Origin: Methylocystis hirsuta
Lineage (GTDB): Bacteria; Pseudomonadota; Alphaproteobacteria; Rhizobiales; Beijerinckiaceae
DNA: 64,000 bases
NCBI RefSeq assembly: GCF_003722355.1
Contig: NZ_QWDD01000001.1
Coordinates: 1,240,001 to 1,304,000, forward strand
Direction of reading: 5' to 3'
Both the position numbers and the translations under genes were made by a program. Below, piece by piece: positions 51,394-62,321 of this stretch (its first letter is position 1; each line of letters opens with the position of its first letter). Under the pieces are notes generated by a model. It did not search any database, was not told where the DNA came from, and saw only the letters and a list, made by a program, of their open reading frames with translations.

Positions 51394-54200
51394 ACGAAGT
51401 GGCGCCGCTCAGCGTTTTCGCCGGCCTTGATCCCAACGAGCAGTTTCGCGGTTTGCGGCAGGCGCTCGCGCCGGCTGTCGCGGCGATCTGCAAGAGGGAG
51501 CGCGGCCATGCGCGACGCACGGCGATCGTCGAATTGTTTCGCTCGGCTTTGGCGGATGGACGCGAGATTGCGCGCGCCCGGCTTGAGGCGCGCGGCTCGG
51601 GACTGGCGTGCGCCCGATTGATCTCAGCGCTCGAAGACGAGCTGATCGGCGCCATCTACGACTATGTCGTGCGATACGTTTACGTCGTCGACAATCCGAC
51701 GTTTGCCGAGCGTCTCGCCATTGTCGCGGTTGGCGGCTATGGGCGCGGGACGCTCGCGCCGGGCTCCGACATCGATCTTCTGTTTCTCGTGCCGTACAAA
51801 CAGACCCCCTGGGGCGAAAGCGTCATCGAGGCGATCCTGTATATTCTTTGGGATCTGCGTCAGAAGGTCGGCCACGCGACGCGCTCCGTCGCCGAGTGCA
51901 TGCGTCAGGCCCGCGCCGACATGACCATTCGAACCACGCTTCTCGAAGCGCGCTTCATTCTCGGCAACGCCGAGCTGTTCAGCGAGTTCCGCGAGAGCTT
52001 CGATCGCGAGATCGCCCGTTTGGATACGCGCGAATTCGTCTCCGCCAAGCTCGCCGAACGCGACTCGCGCGTGATGCGCGCCGGCGCCTCGCGCTATCTC
52101 GTCGAGCCCAATGTGAAGGAGGGCAAAGGCGGCCTGCGCGATCTCAACACGCTGTTCTGGATCGCCAAATATGTCTATCGCGTGCGTGAGGCGAAGGAAC
52201 TCGTCGCCGCCGGCCTCTTCACCGCGGCCGAGCTCAGTCTCTTCGAGCGCTGCGAGGAGTTTCTGTGGCGCGTGCGCTGTCATCTGCATTTCGCGACGGG
52301 CCGGGCCGAGGAACGGTTGGCTTTCGACGTACAAACAACGATCGCCAAGCGTCTCGGCTATCACGACCGCAGCGGGCTATCGCCGGTCGAGCGCTTCATG
52401 AAGCACTATTTTCTCGTCGCCAAGGAAGTCGGCGATCTCACCGCGATCGTCTGCGCGGCGCTTGAAGAAAAGCAGGCGAAGCCGCGCGCCATCTTCGAGC
52501 GCTTCCTGCAGCCGTTTCGGCGCCGGCGCAGTCGCGGCCCGCAAGGCGACTTCATCGTCGATCACGACCGCATCAGCATCGTCGACGCCGATGTGTTCAA
52601 GCGCGATCCCGTCAACATCATCCGGCTGTTCTGGATGGCCGATCATCACGGCCTGCCGCTGCATCCCGACGCCTTGCGCACGGTGACTCTGTCGCTGCGT
52701 CTGATCGACGCCAATCTGCGCGCCAACAAGGAAGCCAATCGGCTGTTTCTCGAAATCCTGCTCTCGCGCAACATGACCGAGATTACGCTGCGCCGGATGA
52801 ATGAGACCGGCGTGCTTGGGCGTTTCATTCCGGATTTCGGCAAAGTCGTCGCGATGATGCAGTTCAATATGTATCATCACTACACCGTCGACGAGCATCT
52901 GCTGCGCGCGGTCGGCGGACTGTCCGATCTCGAAGCCGGGCGCATGCCGGAGCATCAGCAGCTCGTTGACGAAATCCTGCCGACGATTGTCAACCGCAAG
53001 GTGCTTTATCTGGGCCTGTTCCTGCACGACATCGCCAAGGGCCGAAAGGATGATCACTCCCGCGCCGGCATGGAGGTGGCGCGCAGCCTCTGTCCGCGTC
53101 TGGGCTTCACCCCCGGCGAGACCGAGTCCGTGGCCTGGCTCGTCGAGCATCATCTCACCATGTCGAGCTTCGCGCAGAGCCGCGATCTCTCCGACCGCGT
53201 CACGATCGAGAATTTCGCCGCCATCGTTCAAACGATGGAGCGGCTGAAGATGCTGTTCGTTCTCACCGTCTGCGACATCAACGCGGTCGGGCCCGGCGTG
53301 CTCGACGCCTGGAAGGCGCAGCTGCTGCGCGTGCTCTATTGGGAAACCGAAGTTGTGCTCGGCGGCGGCCATTCGGCGGTCGATCGCAAGAGTCGCGTCG
53401 CCGCCGCGAAAGCCGAGCTGCGCGCGGCGCTTCCGGAGTGGAGCGACGAGGCGTTCGACGCCTACGCCAAGCGTCACTATCCGGCCTACTGGCTCAAGGT
53501 CGACGTCGCCCGCAAGCTGCGTCACGCGGAGCTGCTTCGCGAGATGAACGGCGCATCGGCGCCGCTGGCGACCGCGGTCGAACTCGACAGGACGCGCGGC
53601 GCCGTGGAGCTGACCGTCGTCGCGCCCGACAACCCGCGTCTGCTGGCGATCATCGCCGGCGGCTGCGCGGCAGGCGGCGCCAATATCGTCGACGCGCATA
53701 TTTTCACCACCGCGGATGGTCTCGCGCTCGACACGATCTTCTTCTCGCGCGCCTTTGATTTTGACGAAGACGAAATGCGTCGCGCCGGGCGCATCGCCGG
53801 CCTCATCGCCAGGGCGCTGCGCGGTGAGGTCGTCGTGTCCGAAGAGCTGCGGGCGCGCGCCAAAGCCCATCTGCCGACCGACGCCTTCTCGGTCGCGCCT
53901 GAGGTCGTCGTCGATAACAGCCTGTCGAACGTCTATACGGTGATCGAGGTCTCGGGACTCGACCGCGAGGGTCTGCTGTTCGAGCTCACCAATGCGATTT
54001 CGCGACTCAATCTCAATATCGCCTCGGCGCATATCGTGACCTTCGGCGAGCGCGCCGTCGACGCCTTCTATGTCACGGATCTGACGGGGGCGAAGATCGC
54101 TTCGCCGCAGCGACAGGCGGCCATCAAGCGCCAGCTCCTGGACGTGTTTCGCGGTCCCGGCGCGCGCGGGACCAGAACGCCGGCCGCCGCCGCGACTTGA
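51390..54200 (+). CDS. glnD: [Protein-PII] uridylyltransferase / uridylyl-removing enzyme
   Basis: Master sensor of nitrogen status: uridylylates and deuridylylates PII proteins in response to glutamine. The 936 residues contain the nucleotidyltransferase motif GGYGRGTLAPGSDIDLLFL, the GlnD linker YLVEPNVKEGKGGLRDL, an HD domain LGLFLHDIAKGRKDDHS, and two C-terminal ACT domains (VELTVVAPDNPRLLAIIAGG and NVYTVIEVSGLDREGLLFEL). Start ATG 51390 overlaps the gshB stop. Confidence 0.96.
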   Translation: MNEVAPLSVFAGLDPNEQFRGLRQALAPAVAAICKRERGHARRTAIVELFRSALADGREIARARLEARGSGLACARLISALEDELIGAIYDYVVRYVYVVDNPTFAERLAIVAVGGYGRGTLAPGSDIDLLFLVPYKQTPWGESVIEAILYILWDLRQKVGHATRSVAECMRQARADMTIRTTLLEARFILGNAELFSEFRESFDREIARLDTREFVSAKLAERDSRVMRAGASRYLVEPNVKEGKGGLRDLNTLFWIAKYVYRVREAKELVAAGLFTAAELSLFERCEEFLWRVRCHLHFATGRAEERLAFDVQTTIAKRLGYHDRSGLSPVERFMKHYFLVAKEVGDLTAIVCAALEEKQAKPRAIFERFLQPFRRRRSRGPQGDFIVDHDRISIVDADVFKRDPVNIIRLFWMADHHGLPLHPDALRTVTLSLRLIDANLRANKEANRLFLEILLSRNMTEITLRRMNETGVLGRFIPDFGKVVAMMQFNMYHHYTVDEHLLRAVGGLSDLEAGRMPEHQQLVDEILPTIVNRKVLYLGLFLHDIAKGRKDDHSRAGMEVARSLCPRLGFTPGETESVAWLVEHHLTMSSFAQSRDLSDRVTIENFAAIVQTMERLKMLFVLTVCDINAVGPGVLDAWKAQLLRVLYWETEVVLGGGHSAVDRKSRVAAAKAELRAALPEWSDEAFDAYAKRHYPAYWLKVDVARKLRHAELLREMNGASAPLATAVELDRTRGAVELTVVAPDNPRLLAIIAGGCAAGGANIVDAHIFTTADGLALDTIFFSRAFDFDEDEMRRAGRIAGLIARALRGEVVVSEELRARAKAHLPTDAFSVAPEVVVDNSLSNVYTVIEVSGLDREGLLFELTNAISRLNLNIASAHIVTFGERAVDAFYVTDLTGAKIASPQRQAAIKRQLLDVFRGPGARGTRTPAAAAT

Positions 54201-54252
54201 TTTTGACGTTTCGCACGCAGATATCGAAGCCTTTACAAAGAATGGTGACAGC

Positions 54253-54849
54253 ATGAGCGATCCAACGAATGCGGACAAAAAGGCTGACTCGGCGGAGAAT
54301 CGGGGGGGCGCGGAACCTTCGTCCTTGTCGCAGCCGTCGGCCGAATCCGACATTGCGCAGCCGGAGCCGTTCACCGAGCTCGAAAATCTTTATGCTGAAA
54401 ACTCAGGGTTAAAGGACAAACTTCTGCGCGCGCTCGCCGAAGTCGAGAATGTGCGCCGTCGCGCTGAACGCGAGATCGCCGACGCGAAAACTTATGGCGT
54501 GGCGAATTTCGCGCGGGAGATGCTGTCCTTCGCCGATAATCTACGCCGCGCCATCGAGAGCGTGCCGGAGGAGGCGCGCGCCGAGCCGGCGGTCGCGTCG
54601 CTGCTTGAGGGGGTCGACGTGATGGAGCGCGATTTCCTCGCGCGGCTCGCGCGCTTCGGCGTCAGGAAGATCGACGCCAAAGGCGTGCGCTTTGATCCTA
54701 ATCAGCATGAAGCGCTGTTCGAAATTCCTGATGAGACGCAACCCGCGGGCACGGTGGCTCAGGTCGTTGAGCAAGGCTACATGATCGGCGAACGCGTGTT
54801 GCGCCCGGCAAAAGTCGGCGTGGCGCGCGGCGCATCAAAGCCGTCCTAA
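54253..54849 (+). CDS. grpE: GrpE nucleotide exchange factor
   Basis: Co-chaperone that releases ADP from DnaK, 198 residues. A disordered N-terminus precedes a long helical dimerisation region (ENSGLKDKLLRALAEVENVR and RRAEREIADAK) and the beta domain with RFDPNQHEALFEIPDE and VVEQGYMIGERVLRPAKVGV. A CTTGA (54196-54200) with CAGATAT 17 bases later (54218-54224) resembles an alphaproteobacterial RpoH promoter; this is tentative. Confidence 0.96.
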   Translation: MSDPTNADKKADSAENRGGAEPSSLSQPSAESDIAQPEPFTELENLYAENSGLKDKLLRALAEVENVRRRAEREIADAKTYGVANFAREMLSFADNLRRAIESVPEEARAEPAVASLLEGVDVMERDFLARLARFGVRKIDAKGVRFDPNQHEALFEIPDETQPAGTVAQVVEQGYMIGERVLRPAKVGVARGASKPS

Positions 54850-54865
54850 CCGGTCGAGGACGTGC

Positions 54866-55870
54866 ATGGACGAGCGAGCGACCGCGACAAAGCCTACGGA
54901 AGCCGGGGTCGTCGCAGCGGCGGTCTATCACGAGGGACGTAAGATCGCCGATATCGAGATCGATGAGGCCGGAGAGTGGACCAAGCGCGAAGGCGATGTC
55001 GTCTGGATCGGACTCCACGAGCCGTCACAAGAGCTGCTGGAGCGCGTCGGCGAACAGTTCGCATTGCATCATCTCGCGATCGAGGACGCGTTCAAGGCGC
55101 ATCAGTTTCCCAAGCTCGAAGAATATGAAGACAGCGTTTTCATCGTCGCGCGCACCGCGCAGATGGTTGAGGGCCGCATCGCCTTCGGCGAGACGCATAT
55201 TTTTATCGGCGCCGGCTATGTCGTGAGCGTGCGCCATGGCGCGTCGAGCTCGTATGCGCATGTGCGAGAACGCTGCGAAGCGCGCGCGGAACGCCTCACG
55301 GAGGGCGAAGACTTCATTGTCTACGCCATTCTCGATTTCATCGTGGACAACTACTTTCCAGTGCTCGACGCGATCAACGGTCAGGTCGAGGACATCGAGG
55401 ATCATGTTCTCGCGACGACGATGGGCAAGCCGGAAATCGAGCAGCTCTATAGTTTGCGGCGCGACCTCTTGCATCTGCGCAACGCCGTGACGCCGCTTGC
55501 GGACGTCTGCCGTCGCTTGGAGCGCAGCGACGTCGTCGCCATCGATCGGGAAATGCGGCCGCATTTTCGGGACGTTCGCGACCATCTGCGCCGCGTCCAG
55601 GAACGCATCGACACGATGCGGGAGACGCTGGCGTTCGCCTTTGAATCGAGCCTGATGAACGCGCAGATCCAGCAGACCGACATTTCTCGTCGACTCGCCG
55701 CCTGGGCCGCGATTCTCGCGGTGCCCACCGCCATCGCCGGCATTTACGGGATGAACTTCCAGCACATGCCCGAACTCCAGTGGGAGTATGGCTATTACGT
55801 CGTCCTCGGCGTGACGGCGAGCGTCTGCGGCTATCTGTACTATCGGCTGCGTCGCGCCGGCTGGCTGTGA
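54866..55870 (+). CDS. corA: CorA family magnesium/cobalt transporter
   Basis: Pentameric Mg2+ channel of the inner membrane, 334 residues. The signature YGMNFQHMPEL follows the first of two C-terminal helices (AAWAAILAVPTAIAGIYGMN and YYVVLGVTASVCGYLYYRL). The long N-terminal cytosolic domain reads HHLAIEDAFKAHQFPKLEEY. It begins 16 bases after grpE and is probably co-transcribed. Confidence 0.95.
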   Translation: MDERATATKPTEAGVVAAAVYHEGRKIADIEIDEAGEWTKREGDVVWIGLHEPSQELLERVGEQFALHHLAIEDAFKAHQFPKLEEYEDSVFIVARTAQMVEGRIAFGETHIFIGAGYVVSVRHGASSSYAHVRERCEARAERLTEGEDFIVYAILDFIVDNYFPVLDAINGQVEDIEDHVLATTMGKPEIEQLYSLRRDLLHLRNAVTPLADVCRRLERSDVVAIDREMRPHFRDVRDHLRRVQERIDTMRETLAFAFESSLMNAQIQQTDISRRLAAWAAILAVPTAIAGIYGMNFQHMPELQWEYGYYVVLGVTASVCGYLYYRLRRAGWL

Positions 55871-56083
55871 ACGCCGCCCGCTCGGGCCGAGGCGCATCGC
55901 CGAGCCTCTCACGCCGCACGTGTTTCAGGCGCAGTCGCCTGCGACCGGCTCCTTGGGCCTAGCGCCTTACGAAAGTTTCATCCCGCCGCCATTGGCCGGC
56001 AAAGCGGCAATCTCCATCTTTCATCTTGCGGCGACGTTGCGCTTCTCCTCCACGCGGCGTCGTTCAAGATGGAGATTTCGAGA

Positions 56084-57601
56084 ATGCCTATCGCAAACAA
56101 TCCTCGCGACCGCGCCATTGAAGCGCCGCGCCGCGCGTCCCGGCTGGCGCTGATGGGCGCTGCGGCCGCGTTCGCGCTGAGCGCCGCGATCGGTCCGGCG
56201 CCGCTGACGCCGGCTTACGCCGAAGCGCCGCTTTCCGGATCTGTCACCGCCGCCGGACCCGCCTCCTTTGCTGACGTCGTCGAGCGCGTCAAGCCGGCCG
56301 TCGTCGCCATCAAGGTCAAGGCTGTCGACGATCAGCAGGGCGGCGGCGTCTTCGAGATGCCGGACGTGTCGCCCGACGACCCGATGTATCGCTTTTTCAA
56401 GCGCTTCGGAGAAGGTCAAGGGGGCCGTCCGCAGAAGCACATGACGATGTCGCAGGGCTCTGGTTTCATCATCAGCTCGGACGGCTATGTCGTCACCAAT
56501 AACCACGTTGTGGATCACGCCAGCGAAGTCGACGTTGCGCTCGACGACGGAAGAACGCTGCCCGCCAAGGTTGTCGGCACGGATAAGCGCACCGACCTGG
56601 CGCTGCTCAAGATCAGCGACGGTGCCAAGCTGCCCTATGTCGACTGGGGCTCCGCGGCGCCGCGGGTCGGCGACTGGGTGATCGCGGTCGGAAACCCGTT
56701 CGGTCTCGGAGGCTCAGTCACCGCCGGCATCGTTTCGGCGCGCGGGCGCGACATCGGCGCCGGCCCTTACGACGACTTCCTGCAGATCGACGCGCCGGTC
56801 AATCGCGGCAATTCCGGCGGTCCGGCGTTCGATTCGCGCGGCAATGTGATTGGCGTCAATACGGCGATCTATTCGCCTTCGGGCGGTTCGATCGGCATCG
56901 GTTTCGCCATTCCGGCGGAGGTGGCCAAGGACGTGGTCGCGGCGCTCAAGGAAAAAGGCTCCGTGTCGCGTGGCTGGATCGGCGTCAAGATTCAGAATGT
57001 GACGCCGGAAATCGCCGACAGCATGGGGCTGAAGTCCGTGAAAGGCGCGCTGATCGCGCAGCCGCAGCGGGGCGCTCCGGCGGAAGAGGCCGGCCTGAAA
57101 TCTGGCGACGTCATCGTCGCGGTCAACGGCGACAGGATCGACACGTCGCGCGATCTCGCGCGCCGCATCGCGACCCTTGGCCCTGGCAAGACGGCGGACA
57201 TCACCTATCTGCGCTCGGGCGCCGAAAAGACGGTGAAGCTGAAACTCGGCGTGCTGCCCGACGAACGCGAAGCGCGCGCGGACGATGAAGGCTTCTCGGA
57301 GCGGGGACCGGAACTGTCCGGCCTTGGGCTCGAGGTCGCTCCGGCGGCCGAGGTCCGCGGCGCAGGCCGGGAAGGGCTGTTCGTGACGGATCTCGATCCC
57401 TCCGGCGCGGCCGCGCAAAAGGGATTGCGCAGGGGCGACGTGATTATCGAGGCCGCCGGGCAGCCGGTGAGCTCCCGTGGCGACCTCGCCTCGGCGCTCG
57501 AGGCGGCGCGCAAGGAGGGACGGCGCTCGGTGCTGCTGCGCGTGAAATCTGCGGACGGCGCGAAGTTCATCGCCGTTCCCGTGAAAGGCGGCGCCGGCTA
57601 A
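56084..57601 (+). CDS. degP: Do/DegP family serine endopeptidase
   Basis: Periplasmic protease-chaperone of the HtrA family, 505 residues. A long signal region (to about TPAYAEAP) precedes the protease domain with His in VTNNHVVDHA, Asp in KRTDLALLKI and Ser in VNRGNSGGPAF. Two PDZ domains follow (GWIGVKIQNVTPEIADSMGL and GLEVAPAAEVRG with GLFVTDLDPSGAAAQKG). ATG 56084 is chosen for GGAG at 56071-56074; a start at 56069 is possible. A strong terminator separates it from the two-component genes. Confidence 0.95.
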   Translation: MPIANNPRDRAIEAPRRASRLALMGAAAAFALSAAIGPAPLTPAYAEAPLSGSVTAAGPASFADVVERVKPAVVAIKVKAVDDQQGGGVFEMPDVSPDDPMYRFFKRFGEGQGGRPQKHMTMSQGSGFIISSDGYVVTNNHVVDHASEVDVALDDGRTLPAKVVGTDKRTDLALLKISDGAKLPYVDWGSAAPRVGDWVIAVGNPFGLGGSVTAGIVSARGRDIGAGPYDDFLQIDAPVNRGNSGGPAFDSRGNVIGVNTAIYSPSGGSIGIGFAIPAEVAKDVVAALKEKGSVSRGWIGVKIQNVTPEIADSMGLKSVKGALIAQPQRGAPAEEAGLKSGDVIVAVNGDRIDTSRDLARRIATLGPGKTADITYLRSGAEKTVKLKLGVLPDEREARADDEGFSERGPELSGLGLEVAPAAEVRGAGREGLFVTDLDPSGAAAQKGLRRGDVIIEAAGQPVSSRGDLASALEAARKEGRRSVLLRVKSADGAKFIAVPVKGGAG

Positions 57602-57715
57602 GGCGGCTTAAGGAACTTCTTGCGTTGAGGCCGTCGTCACTGCACCCGCCCGCAGCCGGTCTCCGCAACGAAGAGCGTCGGGCAGAGCCGGTCCCCTCCT
57701 GGCGCCCGAACGCGG

Positions 57716-57754
57716 GGCAGGCTGGCGCGCAATGCGCCGGCCTGCCGTTTTTTT
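57716..57754 (+). terminator. Rho-independent terminator after degP
   Basis: GGCAGGCTGGCGC-GCAAT-GCGCCGGCCTGCC followed by G and seven T (57748-57754). A textbook stem of about 13 pairs. It lies about 115 bases past the degP stop and 23 bases before the response-regulator ATG, so the regulator needs its own promoter in this interval or depends on read-through. Confidence 0.88.
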
Positions 57755-57776
57755 GCAATCTCAGCTATAGTGAAAC

Positions 57777-58460
57777 ATGCGCATTCTGATCATTGAAGAC
57801 GACAGCGAAGCGAGCGAATACCTCGTCAAGGCGTTCCGCGAACAAGGCCATGTCGCTGAACACGCCGCCGATGGGCTTGCTGGCTATGGACGCGCCAGTG
57901 AAGGCGGTTACGACGTGCTGATCGTCGACAGGATGCTGCCCAAGATGGACGGGCTGTCGCTGATCTCGGGTTTGCGCGAGCAGGGCGTTCAGACGCCGGC
58001 GCTCATTCTCTCGGCGCTCGGCCAGGTCGACGATCGCGTGAAGGGTCTGCGCGCCGGCGGCGACGACTATCTGCCAAAGCCCTACGCTTTTTCGGAACTG
58101 CTGGCTCGGGTCGAGGCGCTGGCGCGCCGCCGCGTCGGGCCCAAGGGCGAAGAAACCCAATATCGCGTCGGCGATCTGGAGCTCGATCGGTTGTCGCACA
58201 AGGTGACGGTCGGCAGCCAGGAGGTGGCGCTTCAGCCGCGCGAGTTCCGGCTGCTCGAATATCTGATGAAACATGCCGGCCAGGTGGTGACCCGCACCAT
58301 GCTGCTCGAAAACGTCTGGGATTATCATTTTGATCCGCAGACCAATGTCATCGACGTGCATATTTCCCGTTTACGCTCAAAGATCGACAAAGGCCGCGAG
58401 AACCCGCTTCTGCACACGATCCGCGGGGCTGGGTATATGATCCGTGACGGCGCTCGGTAA
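57777..58460 (+). CDS. OmpR family response regulator
   Basis: A 227-residue regulator with receiver domain (acidic pocket IIEDDSE, phosphorylation Asp in VLIVDRMLPKMDG, Lys in DDYLPKPYAFSELL) and a C-terminal winged helix (LQPREFRLLEYLMKHAGQVV and VDVHISRLRSKIDK, then IRGAGYMIRDG). The next gene starts inside its end (17-base overlap), forming a cognate kinase pair. In rhizobia a similar pair follows degP, so a role in envelope stress is plausible. Confidence 0.95.
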   Translation: MRILIIEDDSEASEYLVKAFREQGHVAEHAADGLAGYGRASEGGYDVLIVDRMLPKMDGLSLISGLREQGVQTPALILSALGQVDDRVKGLRAGGDDYLPKPYAFSELLARVEALARRRVGPKGEETQYRVGDLELDRLSHKVTVGSQEVALQPREFRLLEYLMKHAGQVVTRTMLLENVWDYHFDPQTNVIDVHISRLRSKIDKGRENPLLHTIRGAGYMIRDGAR

Positions 58461-59747
58461 GCTTTTCCGCACGACGGCGTTCAAACTGTCGATCGCCTAT
58501 CTCGTGCTGTTCTCGATTGGCGCGGGCCTCGTGCTCGCGCGCGTCGGCGCACGCGTCAAGGAAGTTCTCGACGAACAGATCGAGCAGACCGTCGACGCCG
58601 AAATACGGGCGCTGTCCGAACAATATGCGCAGGGCGGCCTGCGCCAGCTCGCCAATGCGGTGGAGCGCCGCGTGCGCGCGCCCGGCGGATCGCTCTATCT
58701 GCTCTCGAGTCATGCCGGCGACGTCATCGTCGGCAATATCGAGCCGCCGAATTTCACGCCGTCGGGCGGCACGGAACTCGTCGAGACGACCTATGAGCGA
58801 CGCGGCGAGCCGGGCGTCAAGCATCCGGCCCTGCTGCGGCTGTTCCTTCTTCCCGGCGGCTTTCGCCTGCTTATCGGCCATGACATCGAAGATCATGAAG
58901 TGCTTCGCGGCATATTGCGCCGCGCGCTCGGCGTGTCGCTATTCTGGCTCGCGCTCGTCGGCGCGCTTGGCGGCTTGTTCGTCTCGCATCGCATGCTGGA
59001 GCGCGTCGACGTGATGTCGGGCTCGGCGCGCCGCATCATGGCGGGCGATATGCACGAGCGACTCGCCATCTCGGGCGCCGGCGACGAACTTGACCGGTTG
59101 GCGGAAAACTTCAACGCCATGCTCGAGCGCATCAGCGAGCTGATGGCGGGTTTACGCGAAGTTTCCGATAATATCGCGCATGACCTCAAGACGCCGTTAA
59201 CCCGTTTGCGCAACCGCGCCGAGGCGGCGTTACGCGCGGGCGCCGAGGACAGCGAGCATCGTGCGGCGCTCGCCGCCGTGATCGAAGAATCCGACAACCT
59301 GATCCGCGTGTTCAACGCGCTATTGATGATCGCGCGAGCCGAGGCCGGCTATTCCAGCGACAATATGGCGAGCTTCGACGCCGACGCCGTCGTGCGCGAC
59401 ATCGCCGAAATGTATGAGCCCGTCGCCGAAGAGCAGGGCGTCTGCCTCGATGTCGCGGCGCAGGATGGACTTGCGGTCACCGGCAGCCGCGAACTGCTCG
59501 GGCAGGCGCTCGTGAATCTGGTCGACAACGCGCTGAAATATGGCGGGACAGGCGACGAGCCGCGCATCGCCATCGAGGCGCGGCGCGTCGGCGATCGCGT
59601 GGAAATCGTCGTCGCGGATCGCGGACCCGGCATTGCGCCATCGGATCGCGAGCGCGTGGTGGGACGTTTCGTGCGGCTTGAAAATTCCCGTTCGCGGCCG
59701 GGTTCAGGTCTCGGCTTGTCGCTGGCGGCGGCGGTTGCGCGGATGCA

Positions 59748-62186
<2,439 letters not shown>

Positions 62187-62274
62187 CGATAGCCTCCAAA
62201 ATGAATATGATGCGAACGCGGCTTACGAGCGAATCACCTTCATTCGAATCTCTCGACGCGCGATTGTCCAGATC

Positions 62275-62290
62275 TTAACGCGACGTTAAC
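62275..62290 (-). promoter_or_regulatory. Perfect CtrA-binding motif upstream of the PleC-type kinase
   Basis: TTAACGCGACGTTAAC: TTAA, seven bases, TTAAC, exactly the alphaproteobacterial CtrA consensus. It is the only TTAA-N7-TTAA I noticed in the intergenic regions of the window and lies in the 135-base gap between pepN and the kinase ATG, 89 bases from the start codon. Confidence 0.65.
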
Positions 62291-62321
62291 GACTCTTTTT
62301 TGGGCGCCTCAGCCAAGCGCC

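Noticed and set aside
52377..54374. Minus-strand frame of 665 codons opposite glnD
   Set aside because: Antisense shadow; glnD motifs cover the same stretch.
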